Shown: positions 12,276-25,083, counted from the stretch's first letter. The stretch is 64,000 nucleotides of DNA from Cephalotus follicularis (GCA_001972305.1 BDDD01000084.1:550668-614667); one strand, 5' to 3'. Notes: a model not told the origin generated them from the letters alone. Numbers and translations: made by a program.

Positions 12276-13080
12276 ATTTCTCCTTTTATTCTACATTCCC
12301 AGAAATTTTAAATTATACGCGGGCACATTTGTGGATCTTGTTTATAACTGTGGAACCCATTTGTTGAGTATTGAGATTTCTTTCTATGAATTTATATTTT
12401 ATTTTTACCTTGTGCTTATATTCCTAGTTATATTATTTCTCCTTTTATTCAGTATATTCCCGTCTTTCCGACATATGTACCAGGGGATGTTTTTACCTCA
12501 CTTAGTCATTTGGACTAACTCTTGCCTTTATCTATTTCAGATAGCAGTAGGATAGTTACTAAGTCTGCTTCAATCGATGTTCGACAACGAGGGCATGCTA
12601 ACCGGAGTTCAAGCATATGTATAGTATTCGTACAAGTCTTGTTAGCATCATTGTCATCAACATCTTTATTTTTGCATAGTGTTACATATGTGTTTACATA
12701 AACGTTTATTATTGTTGGACGGCTAAACCCATAGTTTGTTGATAAATCGATAATATGGTTGAGACAGAGCCCATGCATGTTTATTTCATAGATTGTGGCT
12801 TGCTGAGGGCTGAGTCACTATATAGATTCATATTTCTTTTTAGGTGGCAATTTGTGACATAGTCCAATATACAAACACTACATGCCTTTTTTTCATAAAA
12901 TTTTAAGAGTTAGAATTATTTTTAAATTTTAAAGAAGTTTAAATTCTTTTGCCTATTAAAAATATGGTTATATATAATTATAAATGATATTTATATATGT
13001 TGTTCTTTACAAAAATTTTATAACTAGTTTTAAGAAATTTATTTTATTTCTTTTAAGAAGCTTTTCAAATAAGTATTAAG
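12276..13080 (+). mobile_element. LTR-like segment, family G, downstream part
   Basis: This continues the sequence interrupted at 2412, with the rest of tandem copy 4 (12276-12293) and copy 5 (12294 to about 12452). It has a TTAGTC-ATTTG-GACTAA stem-loop at 12502-12518. The stretch 12850-12930 (GACATAGTCC..ACATGCC, AAAATTTTAAGAGTTA) matches the terminal part of LTR C near 34170-34235. The true LTR end is not visible; it appears truncated near 13080 where a copia fragment begins. Confidence 0.6.
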
Positions 13081-13083
13081 AAA

Positions 13084-13690
13084 TCATGTGGAGGTCTCCA
13101 AATAGGGGGCTTGCCACGTGATTGTCACATCTGTCTCAATAGGAAATCTTGTACCGGTCGGAACGAGGGTGACAACATACATCAACAAAGAAGCAACGAC
13201 CTCGTCCAAACAAAGAGTATCCATTCCAAACAACAGTGTAGTGACAATGTGATCATATGATATGGGTAGTGATAAGAACAAAAGAAGTGCTTGATCCTCC
13301 CTCTCGATCTTCACTTCCAAAGATGCCGGCTCCGTTAGAACTTTGTTGAACTCACTCAAATGCACCTCAAAACTCGATCCATCTTCTAGATAAAGGCCAT
13401 ATAAATTATTCTTCAAGAACAATATATTCTTTAAAGACTTTGACTTGTATCTACTCTCTAATTTCTCCCAAACATCTAACTGAACAATTAAACTAATGAC
13501 CTACCGTAATATGTTATCTGCACCTCTTGAGTGCTTTAATTAGACCTTCCCACATCAAGATATTCTTCAAACATTGTTGCCACAACATGAAGTCATTATG
13601 GCCATTGAAGGGTACCATAGGGAAACTCAAACCCTTTCCTGCCATCTGATATGCTCCACCTCTTTCCTCAGTTTTTGCCATCCGCTCCAA
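13084..13690 (-). pseudogene. Copia gag fragment
   Basis: The minus strand encodes FLKNNLYGLYLEDGSSFEVH, LSEFNKVLTEPASLEVKIER and LLFLSLPISYDHIVTTLLFG, the UBN2-type Gag capsid region of plant Ty1/copia elements. Upstream (13440-13690, other frame) are remnants resembling MVPFNGHNDFMLWQ and WEKLESRYKSKSL, the N-terminal Gag pattern. The 3' part of the element (pol and second LTR) is absent. Confidence 0.85.
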
Positions 13691-13699
13691 CTATCCTGA

Positions 13700-14406
13700 T
13701 CAACTTCAATTCAACTCACGAATTGTTCTTGATCACCCAAACATAGCCAAACCACACTAACCAATAGAAATCCCACAATCTTAGTATAATATCACTAATA
13801 TGACCTATTCCCTAGGTTTGGAACATTAAAAAACCTTGAGATCCACTCTTGAACCACCCAATTCCAACTCCGATATCACGATCAAAAGACCAAGCAATCA
13901 CAACTGTTCTAAAAAAAAGATTTTTTTTTCTTTCTTTCTCTTTTCCCCACGCTCCAGCATGAGGACAACTCTCACTCACCAGGGGGTGTGGTGCGTGAGA
14001 GCTCCTCCAGACGGATGACGACTAGACCAATGGCGTTGGATTGATCGATAGACAATGGTTATACCGTGGTTGTATAGCTTTGCTTGATATGGCCTATAAC
14101 AACGGCATTGAAGCCTCGAAGTTTCAAAGCCTCTTGCAGCTCATGCTCTCTTGTTCGGCCACCTCTGAAGATGACGTTTGCACCGATAGACCGGTAAAGT
14201 TTCCTGATCATGTTGGTACCTTTGGACGGCGATGACAACCTCTGAAAATGGTGGAACTTCAACAAAAGGTGGTGCTGACATCAACAGGCTTTGATGCTGA
14301 TGTTAGCGTGCATTTTGCGTTTCTTCCGTTTGTTCTTTTTTTTTCTTTTGATTTTCATTTCCCCATTCTATCTTCCACAGTCTTGTACTTTGATCAATCA
14401 ACTTGT
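13700..14406 (-). other. Leader region of copia remnant H
   Basis: This stretch lies between the gag fragment and the primer site and should be the untranslated leader of the same copia element. A minus-strand frame at 14059-14265 (68 residues) resembles nothing I recognise. T-rich runs lie at 13920-13950 and 14335-14350. I see no other feature. Confidence 0.4.
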
Positions 14407-14417
14407 CTTTGATACCA
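14407..14417 (-). other. Primer binding site of copia remnant H
   Basis: The minus strand reads TGGTATCAAAG, matching the tRNA-Met primer core with one drifted base. It lies two bases inside an LTR edge that begins TGTTCAGAATATC at 14420. Confidence 0.72.
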
Positions 14418-14419
14418 CT

Positions 14420-14479
14420 TGTTCAGAATATCAGACTCTCTATTCACGCATGAATTGATCTAAGAAAACACGCACGAAC
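14420..14479 (-). mobile_element. 5' LTR fragment of copia remnant H
   Basis: The LTR begins TGTTCAGAATATCAGACTC next to the primer site and is interrupted after 60 bp by a solo gypsy LTR. It resumes at 17132 after the CGAAC target duplication. Its far end is not identifiable. Confidence 0.6.
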
Positions 14480-14872
14480 TGTAACACCCCGGACCCGCAG
14501 GGCAGACACGTGGCATTACTCTCAATACAATATACAATACAATGGTCGGGACTAGAAATATAAAAATGCGGAAAACTTTAAAACTTTGCAATACATATCA
14601 TCTGCGGAAGATACAATACACTGATCCATACATACGGTGCAATACAATACAAATCCTTTACAATACAAGTCTTTTACAATACATTATCAATCTTTCAATA
14701 CAGTATTACAATGCAATACATTTCCATCCTTCACTACAATATCTTTATCAGCTTTGAGATACCCAAGAAGTCGTGCGGTCAACGGGTCTTCAGTCCTTCT
14801 GTCCACTGCTACCTGCTGCCCTACCTATGCCGCACACAAAGGTATAACACAGCCCCATCCCGAAGGATGGGG

Positions 14873-14889
14873 TTAGCCACATTGGCTAA
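14873..14889 (-). other. LTR stem-loop TTAGCC / GGCTAA
   Basis: This is a perfect 6-bp stem with a 5-base loop, next to a GC-rich second hairpin (GCCCCATCC with GGATGGGG, 14852-14872). Both recur at 36693-36725 in element D. The position, downstream of the TATA box and leader in transcript sense, suggests an RNA structure in R or U5. Confidence 0.6.
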
Positions 14890-15526
14890 GCAAAAACCCC
14901 ATACAGCATGTATGCATGTACAATGTGCAATATCGGTGACAATCTATACAATATCAATGTGCGGTGTACAATATCAATGCATGACATGGCAAATGTACAT
15001 GTACAATTGGCGATCAGACTACCCGTATGACAGTGGCCCATAACAGACCATACAGATAGGATCTATAACAATCAATCAATGGCAGATACTCAATGGTGGT
15101 GTATGAAACACCCAAGCAATCAATCAATATCCTATAGAGCATGCGACCGGGTCAATACAATGTCAATCGGTTAGCGGTGATCAATCCCGCGGAAGGTAGT
15201 CCTTCAAAAAGGGTGGGAGATCTACCTACGGTTCTCAGACTGATCAGGTCTGGAACGCATAGGTCTTCCAGCCTATGGCTGGGCTAATACAATCTTGATG
15301 AGCTACAACTGATGGAGCTACTGATGCCGTTAGGGAGCTACGGCCCTCAGCGAGCGTTAATCGTCAATCAATCGTGCTCGTCAGCACATGCTCGTCAGCA
15401 AGACAATACAATAAAAGAAACGATCGACGGAATAGGTGGACAAGTCAACCTAACATGCTGACGTAAACCACAAGGTCACTCTATAGGATCCATACAATAC
15501 AATCAAGTCAATACAATGTAAGTAAA

Positions 15527-15869
15527 GTCAATAAGTGGTGGTGTCTAATGGAGAAATGGGAACGTGAGTCCATCGTACCGACTTAGACTCACAACAACAC
15601 TCATGACTCAAGCAATCGATCAATGTATCAATACAACGTCGAAGCAAAGTCAATAAGTGGTGGTGCCTAATGGAGGGATGGGAACGTGCATCCATTTTAC
15701 CGACTTAGACTCACAACAACACTCATGACTCAAGCAATCGATCAATGTATCAATACAACGTCGAAGCAAAGTCAATAAGTGGTGGTGCCTAATGGAGGGA
15801 TGGGAACGTGCGTCCATTTTACCGACTTAGACTCACAACAACACTCATGACTCAAGCAATCAATCATCC
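15527..15869. repeat. 122-bp tandem repeat in the solo LTR
   Basis: Units start with GTCAATAAGTGGTGGTG at 15527, 15649 and 15771, exactly 122 bp apart; the third is partial. Units 2 and 3 are nearly identical and unit 1 is more diverged, pointing to a recent duplication of unit 2 or 3. Element D LTRs have one copy of this segment (around 35990-36060). Confidence 0.93.
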
Positions 15870-16089
15870 CATAGCCACTAGGCGGTGACAATCGAATCGA
15901 CGGAATAGGAATGAACATCTATTTGGTCAATGAGAGTCACTGAGTCGTCACCTATGGCCCAAGCTATCACTTTATCAATCTATCAATTCGATCTTTGAAA
16001 ACCATTGGAAACTGTGTTTTAAACGCTTGAATACCTCAATGTGAAAAGGGTTGAAAAACCAGCTTTAACAGTTAAAAAATTCCACTCAG

Positions 16090-16412
16090 CCAGAAAGGCG
16101 TCGATGTCCTTAACAAAAGACGTCGATGCGTATCAGGGCATACTTTTGAAAACGGTAGAAAGACGTCGATGTCTTTCTCAATTTGGCCGAAGACGTCGAT
16201 GTCCTTGGACAAAGACGTCACCGCGTTTCAATGAAAATGGTCTGAGAACGCGCATCGATGTCTCGCTTCGACGCCTTCTCAGAGGAAAGACATCTCAAGC
16301 AAAAGACGTCGACGCCTTTCAAGGACGTCGATGTCTTTGCTGCGAAAACAAGGAGGCGGCATCCCAAGCGAAAGACATCGATGTCCATGGGCAAAGGGAT
16401 CGATGTCTTTGC
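16090..16412. repeat. Phased TCGA palindrome array in solo D-family LTR
   Basis: Centres lie at 16102, 16124, 16167, 16197, 16219, 16256, 16269, 16310, 16329, 16379 and 16401. Several pairs are 19-22 bp apart and others about 41-43 bp. Words are variants of AAAGACGTCGATGTCTTT. The long open frame over this stretch is a side effect of the repeat. Confidence 0.85.
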
Positions 16413-17126
16413 TGGGAATGGCCGATTTATCTGCAGAAAACCAGCAATTTTCAAGCTAAAATCCAATCAAATCCATTCTTTATGAAACCAATGGTTAAAA
16501 ATCGTTCTTTAAGGTTAGTAAAACTAGTTACAACATTCAATTTAACATTTCAATCTTTTTATTAACAATTAGGTCAAGGATTTACCAAAAACCCCAATTT
16601 CACTCAGTACATTCAATTCAATCATTCAATCAGTCATTCAATCATGCAATTCAATCAATCAATCAATAAAGCAGTAGGTAATTCAGTAAAGAAGTCCTAC
16701 CTGTCACTGAAGCTTCAAAAGTTCAGCTCCCAATCAATCAATCGGCAAAAATCGCCCAAAAATCCGCTACTTTCTTGTTCAATCGGTAAGCCACCACTTG
16801 TAATCGGTGTCCTTGTTGAAGGAGCTGCAAATCCGGCTGCAAGAGAGGAAGATGGAGGCTCCAGCTAGAGAGAGAGTGGGAGAAGGATACATAGAGGGAG
16901 AAAGATGTGTGAAAATGAGAGAGTGAGAGTGAGAATTGACTTATATAGTCGATACGGTCAACTATCCGAAACTCTGCCCAAAATCCCGACTATACATGCA
17001 TGTGATCAAAACAATATCAATAGGTATAAGAATACCTCAATTCAATACAGTTCAGTACGGTCTAAAACGGTACAATACGGTACGATGTATGCATGAACAG
17101 TACAAAAGGGAATTCGGGTCGTCACA

Positions 17127-18729
17127 CGAACACAATAAGACAATCGAAAACAAGAACACACAGGTAGACATGGTTCGCTCAAAATTGACCTACGCCCATG
17201 GAGAATCCACTAGGGATATCTTCTATTCTTTATCGGTCAAGAATTAGATCCTCATCCCACGCTCAGCTCTTATGTCTTGGGTACTATTTATTTGACATTC
17301 ACCTTAACAACTAGTTTCACATACCGGGTTTACAATCACACATATAGAGACATATATATAGGAAAACTTGAACCCTAAACAACAATTACTTGTTTTATAT
17401 GTAATGGACTCAACTTGACCCAAAAATACAAAAGCCAAGAAAAAAAAAATACAAGACAAAAAATTCAACAATAACAATAAATACCTAAAATACTATCAAG
17501 TGGCCAATGAAGTAAAGTTGTAGAACTTGCAGAAAAAATTTATGAAATTCACGTTGGTGATTTCTAGTAGAACAAGTGGCCTACTAAATATATATTTGGG
17601 TAATTCAATACATATACACACATATATAGGTAACCGCATGACGCTAACTCACCAGACACATTCATGGTCGTTGTGCCCTAACTAGCCACTTTCTATCTTC
17701 CAATAGTCATAGGCTTATAGCATAATCTTTACCCTTGGCATTGTTGCTCTAAATGAACTACAAAGTCAATTGCAAAATAATTAGCATTCAATCGAACTAT
17801 CCCAAGTTGCATGGCTCAAGTGATGACAGGTTGAAATATGAGACATCCTTGCAATCTTCTCTTTTGGCTTTTTGTTAATGGTAACTTTGTCAAAGATAAT
17901 TAACATCTACACAAATAGAGGTTATTGTTCTTAATGCCATAGTCTAGGGTTGCTCTTTGCATAATTTGTGGTTGCCTAGATACAAGCTCCTCTCTAAATA
18001 GTTGGCTTAGTTTAACAAAAATAAAAGTATGGATTGCTAAATATAATATGAAAAGAACTTTGAGGTGTGACATTATCTTTAAAGAATTATTTATCCCTAA
18101 ATTTGTTATTAGTTACTGCAAAAATTCTTCTAAGATGCAACAAAGCTCTCTGTTAAATTTGACAGGTAACAATCCTTACAAATCTTTCAAAAACTCTTTT
18201 TAAAATAATAAATGATTTTTGGCTATGTTTATAAGAAAAAAATGAGTTTTTATCATAGAAAAATGAAGAAAAAGAAGTTGGGAGATATTTAATTGTATTT
18301 ACATGTATATATGTCTGTGTGTACACAGACCAGACCAATCAATCGTGTTTTGGTAGGATCATACACAAAAGTTGGTTTTAGAAAAAAAATTAAAACAACT
18401 GTTTAAAATAATTATGTCATAATTAAACTCAAAGTTAATTAAAAAATAATTAACGATATCCAAAAATTAAAAATAATTCAATCAATTTAATAAAAACAAA
18501 TCCTCTTATATGCTTTTTTTAACTATGACATAAGTGTTTATAAAAAAGATTGATCAAAGTATATCAAATGTTGGTGAAATTATTGATAGAAAACTTACAA
18601 TAACAATGAACCGATCAAATGATTTTTTTTTTATTTTAGATACTAAAAAGGATGCAGGAAAAAAGGTAACATTTGTATTTATTTTTTGGAAATATACTGT
18701 CGCTTATGCAAGGTAAAAACAAAGCTTCT
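17127..18729. other. Copia LTR continuation and AT-rich spacer, no gene seen
   Basis: The copia LTR H resumes after the CGAAC duplication, but I cannot place its outer end. From about 17400 the DNA is AT-rich with no frame resembling a known protein, no clear terminal repeats and no RNA gene. Confidence 0.4.
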
Positions 18730-18984
18730 TGATAGGCTGTCTCAAATAAGATGTTTACGTAAGCATCCTAAGGTGAGAGCGCTTGAAAAATGTAAATAGC
18801 GACTGCGCTCTTGTAGACTCTAATGATCCTGTATTAGCGACTACCTGACATGAAGCCAATTGTTAAAAGGGTATTAGCGAATTCTTTGACGACTGTCATA
18901 TTCTTCGCTAATACACTTCTAGTGAATGTTTAAAGGTCTTAAACAATTGTTAAGGTATTCGCTAAAACCTCTTCTCTTGTAGTG
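18730..18984. mobile_element. CACTA (En/Spm) transposon terminus, degenerate
   Basis: The segment ends CTTCTCTTGTAGTG, the complement of a CACTACAAGAG terminus typical of CACTA elements. Short subterminal repeats of the TATTAGCGA / TCGCTAATA type occur at about 18831, 18871, 18911 and 18956 in both orientations, as in CACTA subterminal regions. No matching left terminus or 3-bp duplication is visible, so this is one end of a broken element. Confidence 0.6.
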
Positions 18985-19605
18985 CTTATGATTAATATTA
19001 TAAGAAGAATTTACAATAACAAGAATAAGAAGATTGAATTATTCTTGAATAATCTAATGGATATTATTTATGCTTACTCCATCATTAATTAAGTCACCTT
19101 TTTTAAAAGCCACATATCTTTTCCTAATGCATTGATATGTAATGTTCTATAAAGAGAAATAATTAAAATAATCTAATCACATGGATAAAATGAACACATA
19201 CAGAATTTGATGTCATTTTATGATCTGTATATAAATAGAACATTGAATACAACGATTTAGTTTAATTAACTGAATTGATATTTTACGTAATTAACTATTA
19301 CGATCTAATTAGAAAAACTTATTCTAATCCTCAGTAATAAATACACTTATCCATATCTAACTTCTCCTGATCAAGATACAATTAGCTAATTATCATTAAG
19401 CACTTTTTCCCTCCCATATCTTCATGGATAAATTACCATGTTCAATAGACAACTGTATATACTTCATGGTTAGAATACATATTTAAGTATCATCAAAATA
19501 TGATATCTTATACATAATTAACATGAAGGATCATGTCTAAAGACCACTAACATTACTGCAAGAATAACAAGCTTATTTGGCATGCAAGTAAAACTACAGA
19601 CAAAT
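18985..19605. other. AT-rich spacer, nothing recognised
   Basis: There is no frame of interest, no terminal repeats and no RNA gene that I can see between the CACTA end and LTR C. Confidence 0.4.
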
Positions 19606-19915
19606 TGTGACATCCGTATCCTAGTAGCCTGTGTCTGTGAGTCTACGTGGCGTTCTGTATGTCTGTCTAATTGTTAGTCTATTTTTCTGGCATTTGTGAC
19701 ATATGCATTATGGCATTAATGAAATTTTTACCAGTTTGAATTCATTCTGATGGTTTTTCTGCATAACAAATAAATTTTCTTGGTTGTAAATTAAATGATG
19801 TTTTACTGAAATGGTTGTTGAATTCAAAAAATAAGCCAAGTGGTATGTCCTAAACATCCAATTTATGTTCGTATCAGTTAAATTCTGGACACAAACCCAG
19901 TCCGTTATTGTTGAG

Positions 19916-19926
19916 TATATATATAT
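19916..19926 (+). promoter_or_regulatory. TATA box of LTR C
   Basis: TATATATATAT is followed by a CT-rich leader. In the second copy of this LTR the same place has grown to a long (TA)n run at about 62383-62428. Confidence 0.5.
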
Positions 19927-20716
19927 TGAGTTCTCTCTGTCTCTTTATTTTTTTTCTTCTCCCTCCCGTTCTCTCTTCCTCTCTCTCGTTCTCTCTCTCT
20001 CTGCTCAATCTGCCAGCGAGGCACCGGCGATATCGCCGTGACCACCTGAGTGCACCAGACGCCACCCCGACACCGGCAATGGCCCCCGTACGCGCGACCA
20101 GCCATTTCTCTCTTCGCCTCTGTTTGGTGTCGAACCTCCGTCTCCGGTGACCGTCACGGCAATACTAGCCCAGATCCGGCATCCTCGCGTTAAGGCAAGT
20201 CGAACCCGACCAGCCCCGATCCATGGCGACGTCGGCAGCGTAGATCAACGACGAAATCAACCGTGGTCAAACGCGCCTGTTCCGGCCAGATGCGGCATCA
20301 CCGTAACCAACGCGCCTTAGATATGTGATCCCCGAACTCCGGCGAGCTAGATCTGACCCCGCTGTTGTCCAACCACCGCGCGTGGCTGACACGATCAAGC
20401 CAGTGGCGGCGGGTGAGCCCACGCGCCGACAGCCTCTTGCAACGTGTTTCAGACGCGCCCAGCATTTCGACTCCGTTTTCCGCATAGGCATGATCCGTTC
20501 CAGTTCTGCTCCGCGATTCCGGCTCCGTGCTTCGTTCCATATATTTTCGGTAAACTCTGAACTCTATTATGTTAATTCTGCTTTCCAGTGAATTCTGTAT
20601 TTCTGTATTTGTTATTGCGATAATAACAACTTGAATTGTGTAATCAATTCGAAATTTGGATAATCTGGGCAACCACTTAGACTTATTTTAATGATTTCAA
20701 TAGTGTGTATAATTGA

Positions 20717-23354
20717 TGTCACGCCCCGAACCGTGGGATGGGCCCCACGACTCGATACGTGGAAATCCGTACAATCATCATCATAATTAAGCATAAAAAT
20801 TAAACTTAAAATAAATCATAACCATGAATCTTTATTTAATGTGTGGATAAACAGACCCAGTTTACACTGCTATAAACCAGAATAAAATAAATACATAATT
20901 TATCTCTTGCAACTTGTCCATGAAAGCGTACTGTCGAGGAGGAGTAACTTACTGCACTCTTTATCCTTGCTGCTGCTGCGATGTGCCTCCACTACCTGTT
21001 CCTGTACCTGGCCCATTCAGAGGAATGGGTCAGCAACCCTGAGGGTTGTGTAGGTTACCACATACACGGGCACATACCAGAGGAACAAACACACAAGCAG
21101 AGGAGAAAATCATAATAAATATGCATGTCTACATGAATGCAGATCACAATCCATGACATTGTCATTATCATCCTTTGTCCTCGAACTGCTCTATTCAAAC
21201 CATACATATCACCTACAGAGGAGTCTAGTCCGGTTATACTATGGTCTGGTCAGTGTATAAGGTTCACCTTTAGGCTCACCAGCCCACGGAATTCTCCTCT
21301 GGTTCACCTACAGAGCGGTTCACCCTTTGCTCACCTGCTCGCGGTTGAGCCCTTGGATCACCAGCTCTGGCGGAATTCACCCTTAGGTTCACCATTGGCT
21401 GATTCGCCCGAGATCACCAGCCTCGCGGAGTTGGCCCCATTGGGCTCACCAACTCGGCAGAATTCTCCCCTGTTGGGCTCACCAGCCAGGGACCATCTAT
21501 CTAAGACTTTTCCCTTTACATTCCATTTTCTAATTCCATTTCCTTCCCTGGCGTATTTCCCTTTTTCTTTCCTTTGGATTCCTTAAGCCATTTCTTAAGT
21601 CAGACCAGGGGTCACCATTGTGCATGGCATCTCCCATGCACAAGGTTCACGTCAAAGCATGCATGGCGTATGCAGGACGTAATCTTCAATTAGCTGCCCA
21701 AGCATGCATGCATACGTACATATTTCCTTACTTGTGAATACATGCGGGGAACAATACTTGGGCGGGGACGCATGCATGCTTACAAGCAGCAATCTTTCTT
21801 TTTGAACGCATACTGGGAAGACATGACAGAAGACATCATGCTCCTCAGGCGAAAGCACTGTCTATGGCAGGGATGAGCCATTGGGCACCCCGGGTAGAGA
21901 AGGACCATAATCGGCTCCTCTGGCGCCTAGCAGAGGAGACCCACAACGCAGTAGGACAGGGAAGGGTCACGGACGGTACCTCTGGCGTGTGTCTCCTCCA
22001 ACTTTGTCACCCCGACGCGCCTCCCCCGGCTTTGTCACCCCTGGCACCTCTCCCCCGGCTTCGTTAACCCCGGTACGTCTCCCCCGGCACCTCTCCCTCG
22101 ACTTCGTCTCCCCCGGCACCTCTCCCCCGGCTTCGTCTCCCCCGGCACATTGCTTCCCATTCTTCGTCACCACGGCCATGAGTCTTTCCGGGCATAGTCA
22201 CCACAGGTGTATGACACCTCTGGCATGGTAGGGAGCTCAGGCATGGCAGGGGAGCTCAGCACCACGTTCCTCGGTACCTCATCTCCTCAGCATAGTCACT
22301 TTGTCATCCCTGGCATACCTCCTTGGGAGCTCGCATGGCACGTCACAGAACCATGGGTGTCCTGTTTTTCACGCCCTGGACGCATGCCTTTTGCTCGCTG
22401 GCGATGAAGGGAGCCCGGCGCCAGCTAGTGAGGCGTGGTGTGTCACCATGCTTAGGCGCATGGCCAGGAAGGCTCAACTCCATCCTGGCGTCCCTGCTCA
22501 TGGCGTCATTATGCGTGTGTACTGTTTATACAAACAGTAACGCATAATGTAGGGAGGGGGACAACACGTGGGGCAAACAACATGGTTCATACACGGGAAC
22601 ACATATACATATGTATATATCCTACTTGCAAATGCTAATACAAACCGTAATGCACCTCAACAAGCAAATAAATAAACAACCAATGAACGCACACAGCAGA
22701 CAAACAATAAAACATCACACAACAATCAAGCATACACACAGCAGCTGGTAGGCACTCGGACATGGAGCAACCTACTTGGGGTAAGGTTGAGAACGGAGAT
22801 GCTTCCTCCTCTCCTCATAAATTCTGGTTTCTCTTCTCGGCAGAGGTCTGCTACACACTTTGGCTTTGCCAATTATCCTTCCTTGCACATCCTTGCTCGC
22901 AGGGGATGAGGATTTATACAAGAGAAAGCACAGGAGACATAGGGCCTCCTTGCACAGCACCTCTCTTGTCTCCTACGTCCCACTCTCTCACTCTCCCGAT
23001 TTTTCTAGAACAAAACGTGAAGAGAATGGGTAAAAGTGTAGCTCCCAGATTTTTTTATAGTCATTATGGAAGTGTCCAGAATTTTTAAGAGATATCAAAC
23101 GGATGCAGACTCTTCTTCTGGGCTTGGGCCGACTTCCCCAATTGGTCCTCTCTTCTTTATTTTCAAGCCCAATCGCCTTATACCATATTAAATTCAGCCC
23201 AAATAAAAATAAAACAATTCTTAAGCCCAAGGTCATAATCTATATCCCATTAAGACCCAAATAAATACATCATAATTATCGGGTCCAACCCAAAAGGCGG
23301 AAAAATAATTACAAAGCCCAATAATAATATTTTATAATATTTAGGGCTCTTACA
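20717..23354 (-). repeat. 3' LTR of element B, long form
   Basis: It matches the right LTR over its first about 850 bp and last about 190 bp. It also holds about 1.59 kb (21568-23162) absent from the right LTR. It includes GGTTCACC/GCTCACCAG minisatellite units (21260-21490) and a GC-rich minisatellite (21990-22150). The TGGCCCATT..AATGGGTCA stem-loop is at 21009-21032. Confidence 0.9.
21990..22150. repeat. GC-rich minisatellite, CCCCCGGC type
   Basis: There are about seven imperfect units built on CTCCCCCGGCTTCGTC and CTCCCCCGGCACCTC, 20-30 bp each. The frames across it are repeat artefacts. It lies in the LTR segment missing from the other LTR of element B. Confidence 0.85.
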
Positions 23355-24002
23355 TCCTGTCACACCCCGTTATTTCAATCCATCAATGACCAGCATATAA
23401 GGTGATATCAGTATTAACATATATTCCAGCATTTCATTTGACAGTAAAACAGTATGCGGAAATAGTCAATAAGCCAGAATGTATAAAGTACAAGTCTTCG
23501 CACGCATCCCATACTACGTGCGGTTACAAGCAGAAATATCCTTAACAAGGAAACATCATAAAAAGGAGTATGATTCGTTCGTTCATTACAGTACATAAAG
23601 CAGTAAAGTAACAACCTTAAACGATAAACAGAAGCTTCCAGAAGCTTCGGCAGCAAGCTCCAAATGTCCTCGCTCAATCTGTAATGGTAGGGGTTAGCCG
23701 TTGTCCTCACTTGGCTAAGCAGGAAGATAGTGTATGCAGAAGAAATACAGTAGGTATATACTAACAAAGGTGGTATATACAGTAACGTTTAATTAAAACA
23801 GTAGTTTTGATAAATCGTAACATTCACTTAATATGGCTTTTAAGCCGTTAATTATGCATATAATACATAATTCATTCGATCAGTGACTTATCAGTGGTAA
23901 TGATGTTAATTAACATCATACAGTATGTGCATTATGTTGGTAACATGTACAAATCATCAACAATACAAACAGTAGCAATTCGGTGATTATTATGCAGATC
24001 CA

Positions 24003-24086
24003 GCCCAGAACAGTCGGCTGCCCTCAAGAACCAGCCGGCTGTTGGGTATAGCAGTCGACTGCAATACATGACAGTCGACTGTTTTT
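24003..24086. repeat. Phased CAGTCGACTG palindrome cluster
   Basis: Four decamers (CAGTCGGCTG, CAGCCGGCTG, CAGTCGACTG, CAGTCGACTG) are centred at 24015, 24036, 24056 and 24076, spaced 21, 20 and 20 bp, with unrelated spacers. The flanks CCCAGAACAG and TTTTTGCCCAGAA also flank the cluster in LTR F. Confidence 0.88.
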
Positions 24087-25083
24087 GCCCAGAAATGTGG
24101 CAGATCAGTTTTGTGTAATGCAATTTCAGTGCTCAAATCAATCCAATGCAATGAGAAAATTAACATACAAGTCATGCATGATCATATCTTCCAATACATA
24201 ACACTACCCCTACCTCAAAATGTTATCCCAATATCAATTGAATGATCTATCTCTTTGAAGCTTTCCAAGTCTCTTCCAAGCTTTTTACCCAATCAATTCT
24301 TTTCACTCACAGGAGGTTCAATCTATGCATGTTATAGGTGCATGCATCAGTAGCAGATAAACATTCCAATCAGTAGCTTTAGTTATAATATCATTAAGCT
24401 TTATGTCCCTCCATTTTACTACTTCTTATGCATGATCAACTATCTCAATTCTTAATCTCTTAATGGACAGAAGATGAGTAGGTATATACATAAGAATTTC
24501 AGTAGCTTATCATGGCATTAGTAACAACCTTCAATCCAAATTTAGAGATTGCATGATCATATGCTTGAGCCAAAGTTATATTCCTTATCAATTCATCCTC
24601 TTAAGATGTTAATAAATCGTTTATACAGTAGATTAAACATCCTCCTAACCTCAATGTCAGCTTACAATAACCCAGAAGTTAAGATTCGAACTTACCAGGA
24701 ATGTCAAGGATCCCAAGTTCCCACTTTGAGCCTCAAGCTCCAAACTCTCCAATGCAAGCTTTCAACCAATTTCTCCAGCAACTCTCTCAATATTTTGGTG
24801 TTTCTAACACTCATAACATCCTCACATTCGGATGATATAGGCCATGAATTCGCCAGAGATTATTAGCTCCACATTTCATCCATTTCCTCTCACTCACATG
24901 CACATGTCTCATATGCTTTTCTTTCTTAATTCTTGTAATTGCAGGTTCTGCAAAAATGCAGGTGGAGCAGAGGACATGCAAGGCCTCTACCTGCATGTAA
25001 TGGCAGCTCGGGACACCTGTCTCCCATGCATGCCACGCCAAAAATCAGATGACACCTGCACAGACACATGTTCTGTCGGGATT

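Larger units (their letters stand above)
14480..17126 (-). mobile_element. Solo LTR of the D family, 2647 bp
   Basis: This is a minus-strand LTR, TGTAACACCCCGG to GGGTCGTCACA, with perfect CGAAC duplications at 14475-14479 and 17127-17131. It is homologous to the plus-strand LTRs of element D (34696-37078 and from 39513), sharing ends, TATA box (TTATATAG, 16941-16948), leader, palindrome array and TTAGCC..GGCTAA hairpin. It is longer than those LTRs because of a 122-bp tandem expansion. It arose by LTR-LTR recombination of a full element. Confidence 0.93.

Noticed and set aside
14059-14265. 68-codon minus-strand frame in the copia leader
   Set aside because: No similarity recognised, and its position before gag in an untranslated leader argues against a gene.
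16041-16565. 174-codon open frame with repeated DVDVF / IDVF residues
   Set aside because: It is produced by the palindrome array; similar frames occur on the other strand and in other frames, and no protein family matches.
20298-20672. Frames in the GC-rich part of LTR C
   Set aside because: The same region at 62700-63130 has different indels and no frame is conserved between the two copies.
21967-22540. GC-rich frames on both strands with proline-rich products
   Set aside because: The minisatellite creates stop-free frames in several registers; no conserved domain.
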